Positions 43,168 through 51,684 of a DNA stretch of 64,000 bases are shown here, piece after piece. The stretch comes from Agromyces agglutinans (GTDB taxonomy: Bacteria > Actinomycetota > Actinomycetes > Actinomycetales > Microbacteriaceae). The DNA lies in contig NZ_WJIF01000012.1 in the NCBI RefSeq assembly GCF_009647605.1, forward strand, positions 1 to 64,000, written 5' to 3'. The number at the start of each line of letters is the position of its first letter. Positions within the stretch are counted from its first letter, which is position 1. The position numbers were made by a program, and so were the translations under genes. The notes beneath the pieces were generated by a model. That model did not search any database. It worked only from the letters and a program-made list of their open reading frames with translations, and was not told the DNA's origin.

Positions 43168-44778
43168 ATGCCATCCACCGCCCCTGCGGCTCCCCGCGCG
43201 GAACGAGCGCCAGCCGACGTCGCCTTCGCCGAGCGCTACCGCGCGATGCAGGCCCGCGACGCCCGGTTCGACGGCCAGTTCATCACGGGCGTGCACTCGA
43301 CCGGCATCTACTGCCGGCCCAGCTGCCCGGCCGTCGCCCCCAAGCCCTCGAACGTGACGTTCTACCTGACCGCGGCCGCCGCGCACGAGGCCGGCCTCCG
43401 CGCCTGCAAGCGGTGCCTGCCCGACGCGGTGCCCGGCTCGCCCGAATGGGACCTGCGCGACGACCTCGCGGCACGGGCGATGCGCCTGATCGCCGACGGC
43501 GTGGTCGAGCGCGAGGGCGTGCCCGGACTCGCCGCGCGCCTCGGGTACACGCCCCGGCACCTGACCCGCGTGCTCTCCGCGGAGCTCGGCGCGGGCCCGC
43601 TCGCCCTCGCCCGCGCGCACCGGGCGCAGGTCGCGCGCACCCTGCTCGTCTCGACCGACCTGCCCGTCGCCGACATCGCGTTCGCATCGGGCTTCGGCAG
43701 CATCCGCCAGTTCAACGACACCATCCGCGCCGTGTACGAGCGCAGCCCCCTCGAACTGCGGGCGACCGCCCGCGGGCGGGGACCGCTCACGGCGACCACC
43801 GGCACGGCCGCTGCCACGGGCACGGTCGCTGCCACGGGCACGGTCGCGATCAGGGAGTCCGCCGCGACCACGGCCACGGCGTCCTCGCCGGCCACGGCGC
43901 CGCCGACTCCCGGCGTGGTCCGACTCCGCCTGCCGGCACGGCCGCCCTTCGATGCGGCCGGCGTGTTCGCCTGGCTCGCGGCCCGCGCGCTCGAGGGCGT
44001 CGAGGTCGCCGAGCCGTCGCGATACGAGCGCGTGCTGCGCCTGCCCGGCGGTCCCGCCCACGTCGCGATCGCGGCCGGTGACGACGGGGCGTCCGTCGAC
44101 GTGGAGGCCGCCCTCGCGACGCTGGCCGACCTGCCGCCCCTCGTCGCGCGCGTGCGACGGCTCTTCGACCTCGACGCCGACGCCGTCGCCATCGATTCGG
44201 CGCTGAGCGCCGATCCGGCGCTCGCGCCGTCGGTCGCCGCGACGCCCGGCCTGCGGCTGCCGGGCGCCCTCGCACCGCACGAACTCCTCTTCCGCGCGCT
44301 CATCGGCCAGCAGATCTCGGTGGCCGCCGCGCGCACCGCGCTCACGCGGCTCGCGGCCCAGCTCGGGGAGCCCGTCGAGTTCGGCGGGCGCACCTGGACG
44401 CTGTTCCCGACGACGGCGGCCATCGCCGCCGAGGGCGGCGGACTCCTGCGCGGCCCGGCCGCCCGCATCCGGACCATCGTCGACGTCGCGCACCGACTCG
44501 AGTCCGGCGACCTGGTCGTCGCGCCCGAGCGTGGTCGCGACGAGCTCACCGCCGACCTCCTCGCCGTCCCCGGCATCGGGCCGTGGAGCGCCGGATATCT
44601 CGCCATGCGGGTCTGCCGCGCACCCGACGTGCTGCTGACGAGCGACCTCGCACTGCGCAACGGCGCCGCCCGGCTCGGCCTGCCCTCCGAGGCGCGCGCG
44701 CTCGCCGAGGCCGGCCGGCGCTGGGCGCCCTGGCGCAGTTACGCCTCCATGCATCTGTGGAAGGCCGCGGCGTCCTAG
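43168..44778 (+). CDS. Ada-like regulator fused to AlkA DNA-3-methyladenine glycosylase
   Basis: This 536-residue protein joins three modules: the Ada metal-binding domain (FITGVHSTGIYCRPSCPAV with CKRCLPD), an AraC helix-turn-helix (LAARLGYTPRHLTRVLSAEL, VADIAFASGFGSIRQFN), and, after a repeat-rich Ala/Thr linker, an AlkA N-domain and HhH-GPD glycosylase (LIGQQISVAAARTALTRLA, TADLLAVPGIGPWSAGYLAMR, with the catalytic Asp expected in DVLLTSDLALR). It lacks the Ogt/methyltransferase domain of E. coli Ada, as in other actinobacterial AdaA-AlkA proteins. It repairs alkylated bases and senses methyl phosphotriesters. Confidence 0.95.
   Translation: MPSTAPAAPRAERAPADVAFAERYRAMQARDARFDGQFITGVHSTGIYCRPSCPAVAPKPSNVTFYLTAAAAHEAGLRACKRCLPDAVPGSPEWDLRDDLAARAMRLIADGVVEREGVPGLAARLGYTPRHLTRVLSAELGAGPLALARAHRAQVARTLLVSTDLPVADIAFASGFGSIRQFNDTIRAVYERSPLELRATARGRGPLTATTGTAAATGTVAATGTVAIRESAATTATASSPATAPPTPGVVRLRLPARPPFDAAGVFAWLAARALEGVEVAEPSRYERVLRLPGGPAHVAIAAGDDGASVDVEAALATLADLPPLVARVRRLFDLDADAVAIDSALSADPALAPSVAATPGLRLPGALAPHELLFRALIGQQISVAAARTALTRLAAQLGEPVEFGGRTWTLFPTTAAIAAEGGGLLRGPAARIRTIVDVAHRLESGDLVVAPERGRDELTADLLAVPGIGPWSAGYLAMRVCRAPDVLLTSDLALRNGAARLGLPSEARALAEAGRRWAPWRSYASMHLWKAAAS
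43801..43848. repeat. 18-bp tandem repeat in the Ada/AlkA linker
   Basis: GGCACGGYCGCTGCCACG occurs twice fully and once in part (43801-43818, 43819-43836, 43837 onward), encoding Gly-Thr-Val-Ala-Ala-Thr units between the AraC and AlkA modules. Confidence 0.85.
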
Positions 44779-44806
44779 CGGCTGGCGTCCTAGCAGCTTG
44801 GGCCTC

Positions 44807-44841
44807 AGAGATCCGATGTCTGGGGCATTCCGCGCTAGCAT
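44807..44841 (+). promoter_or_regulatory. Operator and promoter of the L-fucose GntR gene
   Basis: AGAGATCCGATGTCT (44807-44821) is a 14-of-15 palindromic match to the sites upstream of the other fucose units. TAGCAT (44836-44841) is the probable -10, 6 nt before the ATG, so the operator covers the -35 region. This supports autorepression. Confidence 0.75.
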
Positions 44842-44847
44842 GCGTGC

Positions 44848-45519
44848 ATGGCGGTCACGGACGAGGCGATCCTGAAGATCAAGGAGATGATCATCGCGGG
44901 CGAACTCGCCCCCGGCGATCGGCTCCCACCCGAGAAGGAGCTGAGCGAACGGCTCGGCCTCTCCCGGTCGTCGCTGCGCGAGGCGGTGAAGGCGCTCGAG
45001 GTCATCCGCGTGCTCGACGTCCGCCGCGGCGACGGCACCTACGTCACGAGCCTCGAGCCGCGCCTCCTGCTCGAGGCGATGAGCTTCGTCGTCGACCTGC
45101 ACGACGACCAGTCGGTACTCGAGATCTTCGCGGTCCGGCGCATCCTCGAGCCCGCCGCGTCGTCGCTGGCGGCGCAGAACGCCGACGAGCAGGCACTCGA
45201 ACGCCTCCGCGAGACCATCGACGGCGTCGACCACGCGGCCGACGTCGAGAGCCTCGTGGAGCACGACCTCGAGTTCCACCGCGGCATCGCCGACGCCGCC
45301 GGCAACACGTACCTCGCGAGCCTCATCGACTCGCTCTCGAGCCACACCGTGCGCGCCCGCATCTGGCGCGGCATCACCCAGCAGGACGCCGTCGGGCGAA
45401 CGCTCGCCGAGCACCACGCCATCCTCGACGCGATCGAATCGGGCGACGCCGACCTCGCACAGGCGCTCACCGTCGTGCACGTCAGCGGCGTCGAGCAGTG
45501 GCTGCGGAGCGCGCTGTAG
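44848..45519 (+). CDS. GntR/FadR-family regulator of the L-fucose cluster
   Basis: This 223-residue protein has a GntR winged helix (AILKIKEMIIAGELAPGDRLPPEKELSE... with LGLSRSSLREAVKAL) and a FadR-type FCD ligand domain with metal-binding histidines (LVEHDLEFHRGIADAAGN, LAEHHAILDAIESGD). No ribosome binding site precedes the ATG. The gene faces the sugar-transport operon tail-to-tail, and matching palindromes in front of itself, the importer operon and the catabolic operons make it the likely repressor of the pathway. The inducer would be a pathway intermediate such as L-fuconate or a keto-deoxy acid (inference). Confidence 0.9.
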   Translation: MAVTDEAILKIKEMIIAGELAPGDRLPPEKELSERLGLSRSSLREAVKALEVIRVLDVRRGDGTYVTSLEPRLLLEAMSFVVDLHDDQSVLEIFAVRRILEPAASSLAAQNADEQALERLRETIDGVDHAADVESLVEHDLEFHRGIADAAGNTYLASLIDSLSSHTVRARIWRGITQQDAVGRTLAEHHAILDAIESGDADLAQALTVVHVSGVEQWLRSAL

Positions 45520-45540
45520 GCACGCGCTGAGCACGCCGAC

Positions 45541-45565
45541 GGGGCGCCGGCACCGCCGACGCCCC
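45541..45565. terminator. Weak convergent terminator
   Basis: GGGGCG (45541-45546) and CGCCCC (45560-45565) can pair across a 13-nt loop in the 68-bp gap between the GntR and binding-protein genes. Confidence 0.4.
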
Positions 45566-45587
45566 GCCTCGAATCAGCCCCGACGAG

Positions 45588-46577
45588 TCACTCGTAGAGG
45601 ACGGCCTGGATCTCCTCGTCGTCGATGTTGGTCGCGTCGTACCAGAAGAAGCCGGTGTCGATCGTCTCGGGCAGGTCCTCGCCCTCGATCGCCTCGACGG
45701 CCGCCTTCACGGTCTCGTAGCCGATGCCGACGGGGTTCTGCGTGATCGCGCCGATCATGAGGCCGTCCCGGATGGCGTCCATCTGCGCCTTGCCCGAGTC
45801 GAAGCCGACGACCGTGAGGCTCGCGGGGTCGATGCCGAGCTCCTTGACGGCCTGCACGACGCCGATCGCCGAGCCCTCGTTGGAGCCGTAGATGCCCTTC
45901 AGGTCGGGGTTCGCGGCGATGATGGCCTTCGCGAGGTCGGCCGACTTGGCCTGGTCGCCGCCACCGTACTGGATGTCGACGATCTCGATATTCGGCTCGT
46001 TCTCCTCCAGGTAGTCGACGAAGCCGTCGCGGCGCTCCTGGCCCGTGACCGAGGTCTGGTCGTGCACGACGAGGGCGACCTTGCCCTCGTGCCCGATCGC
46101 CTCGGCCATCCGCTTGGCGGCCTCGGCCGCGGCGGCCAGGTTGTCGGTCGCGGCCGTCGTGAGCGGGATGTCGCTGTCGACGCCCGAGTCGAACGCGATG
46201 ACCGGGATGTTCGAGTCCTTCGCCTGCTGCAGCAGCGGCCCCGCGGCCTGACTGTCGAGCGCGGCGAAGCCGATCGCGGCCGGGCTCTTGTCGAGCGCGG
46301 TCTGCAGCATCTGGATCTGCTGGTCGACGTCGGCCTCGGTGTCGGGGCCCTCGAAGGTGATCTCGACGTCGAACTCCTCGGCGGCCTGCTCGGCGCCGGC
46401 CTTCACGGCCTGCCAGAACTGGTGCTGGAATCCCTTCGAGACGAGGGCGATGTACGGCCGGTCGCCGCTGCCGCCGTCGCCGCCGGCGTTGCCGCCGCCG
46501 TCGGTCGCGCAGCCGGCGAGCATCAGCGCGGCGGCCGCGAGGCCCGCCACGACGCCGATGGAACGCTTCTTGATCAT
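45588..46577 (-). CDS. Sugar ABC importer substrate-binding lipoprotein (ribose type)
   Basis: This 329-residue lipoprotein has a signal sequence ending in the lipobox LMLAGC|ATDGG, a Gly/Asp linker, and the periplasmic-binding-protein fold typical of ribose-like sugars: YIALVSKGFQHQFWQAVKAG, DVDQQIQMLQTALDKSPAAI, IPVIAFDSGVDSDIPLTT, IYGSNEGSAIGVVQAVKE. It is the last gene of the importer operon, after a 143-bp gap with a tandem repeat. GGGAGTG precedes the ATG. Context indicates L-fucose or a related deoxysugar as ligand. Confidence 0.92.
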   Translation of the reverse strand: MIKKRSIGVVAGLAAAALMLAGCATDGGGNAGGDGGSGDRPYIALVSKGFQHQFWQAVKAGAEQAAEEFDVEITFEGPDTEADVDQQIQMLQTALDKSPAAIGFAALDSQAAGPLLQQAKDSNIPVIAFDSGVDSDIPLTTAATDNLAAAAEAAKRMAEAIGHEGKVALVVHDQTSVTGQERRDGFVDYLEENEPNIEIVDIQYGGGDQAKSADLAKAIIAANPDLKGIYGSNEGSAIGVVQAVKELGIDPASLTVVGFDSGKAQMDAIRDGLMIGAITQNPVGIGYETVKAAVEAIEGEDLPETIDTGFFWYDATNIDDEEIQAVLYE

Positions 46578-46600
46578 GTGTCACTCCCTTGTGTCTGTGT

Positions 46601-46672
46601 GGTGCAGGTGGTGCAGGTGGTGCAGGTGGTGCGGGTGGTGCGGGTCGTACGGCTGGTGCAGGTGGTGCAGGT
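46601..46672. repeat. 9-bp tandem repeat array between permease and binding-protein genes
   Basis: Eight consecutive 9-bp units of GGTGCAGGT type (three identical, two GGTGCGGGT, one divergent CGTACGGCT, two identical) lie 24 bp upstream of the binding-protein start. In the mRNA sense it reads ACCTGCACC. It would place a CA-rich, weakly structured spacer before the ribosome binding site of the most highly needed component. Confidence 0.9.
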
Positions 46673-46720
46673 GCGGGTCGCTCAGGTGCGGTCGGATGCC
46701 TCGTACGTCGCGGCTGCCCG

Positions 46721-47764
46721 TCAGCTGCGCCGCCGGCGCAGCATGTCGAGGTAGACGGCGACGAGGATCACGATGCCGACGGCCACGGACTGCCACTCCT
46801 GCGGTACCGAGATGATGCGCAGGCCGTTGGTCAGCACGGCCATGATGAGGGCGCCGATGACGGTGCCGACGATCGAGCCCTTGCCGCCCTGGAGCGAGGT
46901 GCCGCCGATGACGACCGCGGCGATCGCCTCGAGCTCGAGTCCCATGCCGCCGGTCGGCTGCGCCGACGAGAGCCGCGAGGCCGACAGCACGCCGGCGAGG
47001 CCCACGAAGAGGCCCGCGAGGGTGTAGATCACGATCTTCCACCGGCGCACGTTCACGCCCGAAAGGGCCGTGGCGGCCTCGTTCGAGCCGATCGAGAACG
47101 CGTAGCGGCCGACGATCGTCTTCGACAGCAGCAGGGCCGCGACGACGATCATCACGATGAAGATCGCGACCCCGAGCGGGAATCGGATGCCCGGGATGAT
47201 CGAGAGGTTCATGATCTGCTGGAACTCGGGCGTCTCGTTGAAGTAGATGGGCTTGGTGCCCGAGATCACGAGCGAGAGGCCCGCGGCGATGAGCATCATG
47301 CCGAGCGTCGCGATGAACGGCGGGATGCCGAGCACCGAGACGTTCACCCCGTTGATGAGGCCGATCACGCCGCCGAAGAGGATCGTCGCGGCGACGCCCG
47401 CCCACAGCGGCCAGCCCCAGTAGGTCAGGAAGACGCCTGCCATGACCCCGCACAGCACCATGCCGGTGCCGATGGAGAGGTCGATGCCTCCCGTGATGAT
47501 CACGAACGTGGTGCCGAGCGCGAGGATGCCGGTCACTGTCGCGGCGGTGAGGATCGACACGAGGTTGTTCGGGGTGAAGAAGTGCGAGCTCGCGAGCGAG
47601 AAGTACACGACGATCACGATGAGGCTGGCCGCGGCGAGCAGTTGCTGCAGCGAGCCTCGGAGCCGCGCGAAGCGGGGCTTGCCCTCGTCGATGGCACGGT
47701 AGGCGCTGGTCGACGGGGACTTCTGGTTCTCGGCCTGCGCGGGGCCGGCGGTCGTCGGGTTCAT
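46721..47764 (-). CDS. Sugar ABC importer permease (RbsC type)
   Basis: This 347-residue membrane protein has about nine to ten segments and BPD_transp_2 family features: LVSILTAATVTGILALGTTFVIITGGIDLSIGTG (in part), GLINGVNVSVLGIPPFIATLG, GSNEAATALSGVNVRRWKI and AVVIGGTSLQGGKGSIVGT. Its start overlaps the ATPase stop by 4 nt (ATGA). Confidence 0.93.
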   Translation of the reverse strand: MNPTTAGPAQAENQKSPSTSAYRAIDEGKPRFARLRGSLQQLLAAASLIVIVVYFSLASSHFFTPNNLVSILTAATVTGILALGTTFVIITGGIDLSIGTGMVLCGVMAGVFLTYWGWPLWAGVAATILFGGVIGLINGVNVSVLGIPPFIATLGMMLIAAGLSLVISGTKPIYFNETPEFQQIMNLSIIPGIRFPLGVAIFIVMIVVAALLLSKTIVGRYAFSIGSNEAATALSGVNVRRWKIVIYTLAGLFVGLAGVLSASRLSSAQPTGGMGLELEAIAAVVIGGTSLQGGKGSIVGTVIGALIMAVLTNGLRIISVPQEWQSVAVGIVILVAVYLDMLRRRRS

Positions 47765-49329
47765 CGTGCGATCGTTCCTTCGGCGGTGAAGCGGGTGGCG
47801 TAATCCATGACGACCTCCTGGGTCGCGTCGGCGTTGTCGAGGGTGGCGGTGAGGCGCCCTTCGGCCATCACGGCGATGCGGTCGGCGAGGCGGAGCACCT
47901 CGGGCAGCTCGGAGCTGATCATCACGATGGCCTTGCCCTGCGCGGCGAGTTCGCGCAGGAGGGTGTAGATCTCCTCCTTCGCGCCCACGTCGATGCCGCG
48001 CGTCGGCTCGTCGAAGATCAGCACGTCGCAGTCCTTCGCGAGCCACTTGGCGATGACGACCTTCTGCTGGTTGCCGCCCGAGAGGTTGCGCACGAGTTGC
48101 GCCGTCGAGGGCGTCTTGATGCGGAGCTTGTCGACGTACTCGCGGCCGGCCTGCTCGATGCGGCGGTCCTTCACCCACCCGAGCGCGCCGAGGTAGTCCT
48201 TCAGCGACGCGAGCACGATGTTCTCGCGGACGCTGCGCTCGAGCAGCACGCCCAGTTGCTTGCGGTCCTCGGAGAGGTAGCCGATGCCCAGGGCGGCCGC
48301 GTCGGCCGGGCTGCCGATCGAGACCTCGCGTCCGTGCAGCTCGATGACGCCCGCCTGCCGGCGGTCGGCGCCGACGACGGCGCGGGCGACCTCGGTGCGG
48401 CCGGCGCCCATGAGCCCGGCGAACCCGAGGATCTCGCCGGCGCGCACCTCGAAGTCGACGTCGCGCAGCAGGTGCTTGGTGCTGAGGCCCCGCACCGCCA
48501 GGACGACGGGCGCGTCGCCCGCGATCGGGGCGGGCCGGCTCTCGCCGGAGATCTCGCGGCCGACCATGAGCGAGATGATCTCGCGCTGGCTGGTCGCTGC
48601 GGTCTCGAGCGTGTCGATGTAGCGGCCGTCGCGCAGCACCGTGATCCGGTCGGAGATGCGCGAGAGCTCCTCCATGCGGTGGGAGATGTAGATCACGCCC
48701 GTCTCGGGCGAGCGGAAGCGGCGGATCAGGTCGAACAGCACGTCGACCTCGGCATCGTTGAGCGCCGCCGTCGGCTCGTCCATGATGAGCACCCTCGCGT
48801 CGAACGAGAGCGCCTTGGCGATCTCGACCATCTGCTGCCTCGCGACGGTGAGCCGCTCGACGGGTTCGGCCGGATCGAGCGCGAGCCCGAGGCGGTCGAA
48901 GAGGTCTCGAGCGCGGCGGTTCAGCGCCTTGTCGTCGACGAAGAGCCCGGCCCCGCGGTGCTCGCGGCCGATGAAGATGTTCTGCGCGACCGTGAGGTCG
49001 GGCATGAGGTTGAACTCCTGGTGGATGATGCTGATGCCCTGCTCCTGCGCGTGCCGCGGACCGTCGATCACGAGGTCGCGGCCGTTCATGCGGAACGTGC
49101 CCGAGTCGGGCGTGTGGATGCCCGCGAGCAGCTTCATCAGCGTGGACTTGCCCGCGCCGTTCTCGCCCACCAGGGCGTGCACCTCGCCGTGGCGGAGGTC
49201 GAGCCGGACTCCGTCGAGCGCCTGTACGCCGGGGAACCCCTTGCTGACGCCCTCCAGTTCGAGCAGGGGTGCGGATGCCACGGGTGCAGGCGTCTCGGGC
49301 AGGGATGCCTCGGCCGTCGCGTCGCTCAT
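47761..49329 (-). CDS. Sugar ABC importer ATP-binding protein (RbsA type)
   Basis: This 522-residue protein has two ABC modules. The first has Walker A GENGAGKST, signature-region LTVARQQMVEIAKALS and Walker B VLIMDEPTAAL; the second has a degenerate Walker A (GLMGAGRTEV), signature LSGGNQQKVVIAKWL and Walker B VLIFDEPTRGID. This asymmetry is usual for RbsA-like proteins. It powers import by the permease and binding protein of the same operon. It overlaps FucU by 4 nt. Confidence 0.95.
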   Translation of the reverse strand: MSDATAEASLPETPAPVASAPLLELEGVSKGFPGVQALDGVRLDLRHGEVHALVGENGAGKSTLMKLLAGIHTPDSGTFRMNGRDLVIDGPRHAQEQGISIIHQEFNLMPDLTVAQNIFIGREHRGAGLFVDDKALNRRARDLFDRLGLALDPAEPVERLTVARQQMVEIAKALSFDARVLIMDEPTAALNDAEVDVLFDLIRRFRSPETGVIYISHRMEELSRISDRITVLRDGRYIDTLETAATSQREIISLMVGREISGESRPAPIAGDAPVVLAVRGLSTKHLLRDVDFEVRAGEILGFAGLMGAGRTEVARAVVGADRRQAGVIELHGREVSIGSPADAAALGIGYLSEDRKQLGVLLERSVRENIVLASLKDYLGALGWVKDRRIEQAGREYVDKLRIKTPSTAQLVRNLSGGNQQKVVIAKWLAKDCDVLIFDEPTRGIDVGAKEEIYTLLRELAAQGKAIVMISSELPEVLRLADRIAVMAEGRLTATLDNADATQEVVMDYATRFTAEGTIAR

Positions 49330-49790
49330 CGTGCCGCCTCCCAGGAGTCGGGGGCGTGGATGACGCCCTTGCGGATGATCAGGTTGGCGTAGACGCGGGT
49401 CTCGCCGGTCCGCACGACGAGTCCGGCCCCCTCGGCCCTGGCGTAGAACGCGAAGCGCTCGAGCTCGCCGACGCGGTGCTCCGGCGCGTCGGCCGCATCG
49501 ACGAGTTCGTGTTGCACGGGCAGGCGTTCGCCGCCCTCGCCGGCCATGAGCAGCGCCGACTCGGCCTCGTACTCATCGAGCGGGATGACCGTGCGGATGG
49601 CCCGGACCACGGCCGGCGCCTCGAGGCCCGGCAGCTCGACGAGGCTCGCGCCGGTCGAGGGTCCGCCGGTGGCGGCGACCCGGTGGGCCGGGAAGTTCGC
49701 GTCGACGACGGCGATCTCGTCGCCGTGCCCGAGCCGATCGAGCGCGGCGAGCAGGTCGCCGGCGAGAATCGGGTGGATACCGCTGAGCAA
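49326..49790 (-). CDS. fucU: RbsD/FucU-family sugar mutarotase
   Basis: This 154-residue protein matches FucU/RbsD: LSGIHPILAGDLLAALDRLGHGDEI, VVDANFPAHRV with the conserved Asp/Asn, and the C-terminal TGETRVYANLIIRKGVI. FucU interconverts alpha- and beta-L-fucose. The start is TTG, with GGAAGAGAGG upstream; it yields the N-terminus seen in relatives (M)LSGIHPIL. It is the first gene of the importer operon, and the operator palindrome lies 42 bp upstream. Confidence 0.9.
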   Translation of the reverse strand: MLSGIHPILAGDLLAALDRLGHGDEIAVVDANFPAHRVAATGGPSTGASLVELPGLEAPAVVRAIRTVIPLDEYEAESALLMAGEGGERLPVQHELVDAADAPEHRVGELERFAFYARAEGAGLVVRTGETRVYANLIIRKGVIHAPDSWEAAR

Positions 49791-49821
49791 CGCGTGCCTC
49801 TCTTCCTTGAGATTCGGCTTG

Positions 49822-49844
49822 AGTGTACTACACATCGGATGTTT
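49822..49844 (-). promoter_or_regulatory. Operator and -10 of the importer operon
   Basis: ACATCGGATGT (49832-49842) is a perfect 11-bp dyad; its 15-bp frame matches the fucose operator in 13 positions. On the minus strand TACACT (49827-49822) lies next to it and can serve as -10, so a bound repressor would block the promoter spacer. Confidence 0.7.
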
Positions 49845-49861
49845 GATCGCGAGAATCCTCG

Positions 49862-50740
49862 CTACGGAGATTCTCCACCCACATCAGGCTCGAGAGGTCG
49901 GATATCTGCGTCCAAGTAGACCCGCTCGGCGGTGCCGTGCAGCACCGCCTCGCGCTCCGTCGGGGCCAGTTCGTCGATGAGCGTTCGCATGACCGCCCAG
50001 GTGGCCGTATAGCCGCCGTGCGGCAGCGACATCGGCCAATCGCCGCCGTACATGAGCCGGTCGGGGCCGAACGCCTCGAGCGCCAGGTCGAGCAGCGGCC
50101 GCAGGGTCGCCGCGTCGAACGGCACGCCGGGCAGGTGCAGTCCCGAGAACTTCGCGACCGCGTTGGGCCGTTCGGCCACCGCCCGGAACTGCGCGACCCA
50201 CGCCGGGTAGGCCTCCGAGCCGACCGGCGGCTTCCCGAGATGGTCGAGCACCACGGTGAGCCCGGGCACCGCCTCGGCGAGCCGCGTCGTCGCGGCGAGG
50301 TGGCGCGGCCAGGCATCGGGGACGTCGAACGCGAGGCCGGCCCGCGCCACGGCACGGAGCGACGCGCGGACCGCGGGAAGGTCGAGGAAGTCGTCGCGAG
50401 GGTCGTCGTGCACGAGATGCCGGATGCCCCGGAGCGCGCGCTCCCCCGCCAACACGTCGAGGGCCTCGTTCGCGGCGCGCTCGTCGTCGAGCGGCGCCCA
50501 GCCGACGACACCGGCGACCCAGGAATGCGTCGAGGCGACCTCGAGCAGGTACCGCGTGTCGTCGAGCGTGTCGTCGGCCTGCACGAGGATCGCGGCGTCG
50601 ACGCCGGCGGCGGCCAGCTCGGCGCCGGCCTCGTCGGGCAGGACGTCGCGATCGAGCACGCCGAGTTCGGGCGTGATCCACGGGTACGCGCTTCGCGACC
50701 GGTCCCACACGTGCACGTGCGCATCGACGACGCGCGTCAC
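49862..50740 (-). CDS. Amidohydrolase, probable L-fuconolactonase
   Basis: This 292-residue TIM-barrel protein begins [15 protein letters not shown] with the HxH metal motif; TVVLDHLGKPP supplies the later histidine and LMYGGDWPMSLPH the conserved aspartate. It belongs to the amidohydrolase-2 family that includes L-fuconolactonases. In the pathway it would open L-fucono-1,5-lactone to L-fuconate. The GTG start overlaps the previous gene's stop in GTGA. The operon order dehydratase, aldo/keto reductase, lactonase supports the assignment. Confidence 0.88.
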   Translation of the reverse strand: MTRVVDAHVHVWDRSRSAYPWITPELGVLDRDVLPDEAGAELAAAGVDAAILVQADDTLDDTRYLLEVASTHSWVAGVVGWAPLDDERAANEALDVLAGERALRGIRHLVHDDPRDDFLDLPAVRASLRAVARAGLAFDVPDAWPRHLAATTRLAEAVPGLTVVLDHLGKPPVGSEAYPAWVAQFRAVAERPNAVAKFSGLHLPGVPFDAATLRPLLDLALEAFGPDRLMYGGDWPMSLPHGGYTATWAVMRTLIDELAPTEREAVLHGTAERVYLDADIRPLEPDVGGESP

Positions 50741-51684
50741 GGGATCAGGCCCCGTTCGGCGAGGGCGTCCCAGAGCCCCTCGGAGATCGGCGTCGCGAGT
50801 CGTTCGAGGTTCTCGCGCACCGATGCCGCTCGCGAGGTGCCGACGGCGACCGCACGCACGGCGGGATGCCGCAACGGGAAGGCGAGGGCCGCCACCGGGA
50901 GCGGCACCCCGTGTTCGCGGCACGCCTCGGCGAGCGCGCGGGCGCGATCGAGCACCTCGGCCGGGACGCGCCCGTAGTCGTACGTGGCATCCGCCGGCGG
51001 CTCGTCGTGCGCGAGCAGGCCCGAGTTGTAGGGCGCCGCGGCGACCACGCGGACGTCGTTCGCCTCGCAGAGCGGCAGCAGGTCGACGGCGGCGGGCTGC
51101 TCGAGCAGGGTGTACCGCCCGGCGATCATCACGAGGTCGAGGTCTCCCTCGCGCACGGCGCGCGCCGCGGCATCCGCGTCGTTGGTGCCGATGCCGATCG
51201 AACCGACGAGTCCCTCGTCGCGGAGCTGCGCCAGCGCGGGCAGTCCCTCTGCGATGCCGCGGTCGAGATCGTACACGTCGGGGTCGTGCAGGTAGAGGAT
51301 GTCCACGCGGTCGAGCCCGAGTCGCTCGAGCGAGTCCTCGAGGCTGCGCCGGATGCCGGCCTCACTCGGGTCGAAGCGGCGCACGAGGTCGTTCGGCACG
51401 GCGTAGGCGTGGTCGAGGTCGTCGCCCCCGGCGAAGTCGGGATTCGGCTCGAGCACCCGGCCGACCTTCGTCGACAGCACGAACTCGTCGCGCGGCTTGT
51501 CACGCAGGAACTCGCCGAGCCGGCGCTCGGACAGGCCGAGCCCGTAGTGCGGCGCGGTGTCGAACGAGCGGATGCCGCCCTCCCACGCGGCCTCGAGCGC
51601 CTCGCGGGCGGCCTCGTCGGACACCTCGCGATAGAGGTTGCCGATCGGCGCCGCGCCGAAGACGAGTGGCCCGAGCGCCCTCAT
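50737..51684 (-). CDS. Aldo/keto reductase, probable L-fucose dehydrogenase
   Basis: This 315-residue aldo/keto reductase has the catalytic tetrad: Asp and Tyr in [21 protein letters not shown], Lys in LSTKVGR, and His in [12 protein letters not shown]. Similar enzymes (pyridoxal/L-fucose/galactose dehydrogenase group) oxidise L-fucose to the lactone with NAD(P). It is the only oxidoreductase in the cluster fit for the first step, as the SDR gene fits the later step. ATGA overlap links it to the dehydratase gene. Confidence 0.87.
   Translation of the reverse strand: MRALGPLVFGAAPIGNLYREVSDEAAREALEAAWEGGIRSFDTAPHYGLGLSERRLGEFLRDKPRDEFVLSTKVGRVLEPNPDFAGGDDLDHAYAVPNDLVRRFDPSEAGIRRSLEDSLERLGLDRVDILYLHDPDVYDLDRGIAEGLPALAQLRDEGLVGSIGIGTNDADAAARAVREGDLDLVMIAGRYTLLEQPAAVDLLPLCEANDVRVVAAAPYNSGLLAHDEPPADATYDYGRVPAEVLDRARALAEACREHGVPLPVAALAFPLRHPAVRAVAVGTSRAASVRENLERLATPISEGLWDALAERGLIP

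Noticed and set aside
42742..45534. 930-codon open frame on the minus strand across FAD oxidase, Ada/AlkA and GntR genes
   Set aside because: Antisense to well-supported genes, low-complexity product.
46581..46720. His-rich peptide encoded by the 9-bp repeats
   Set aside because: The apparent His-rich reading (HLHHLHH) is only the extension of an out-of-frame permease shadow; no start signal supports it.
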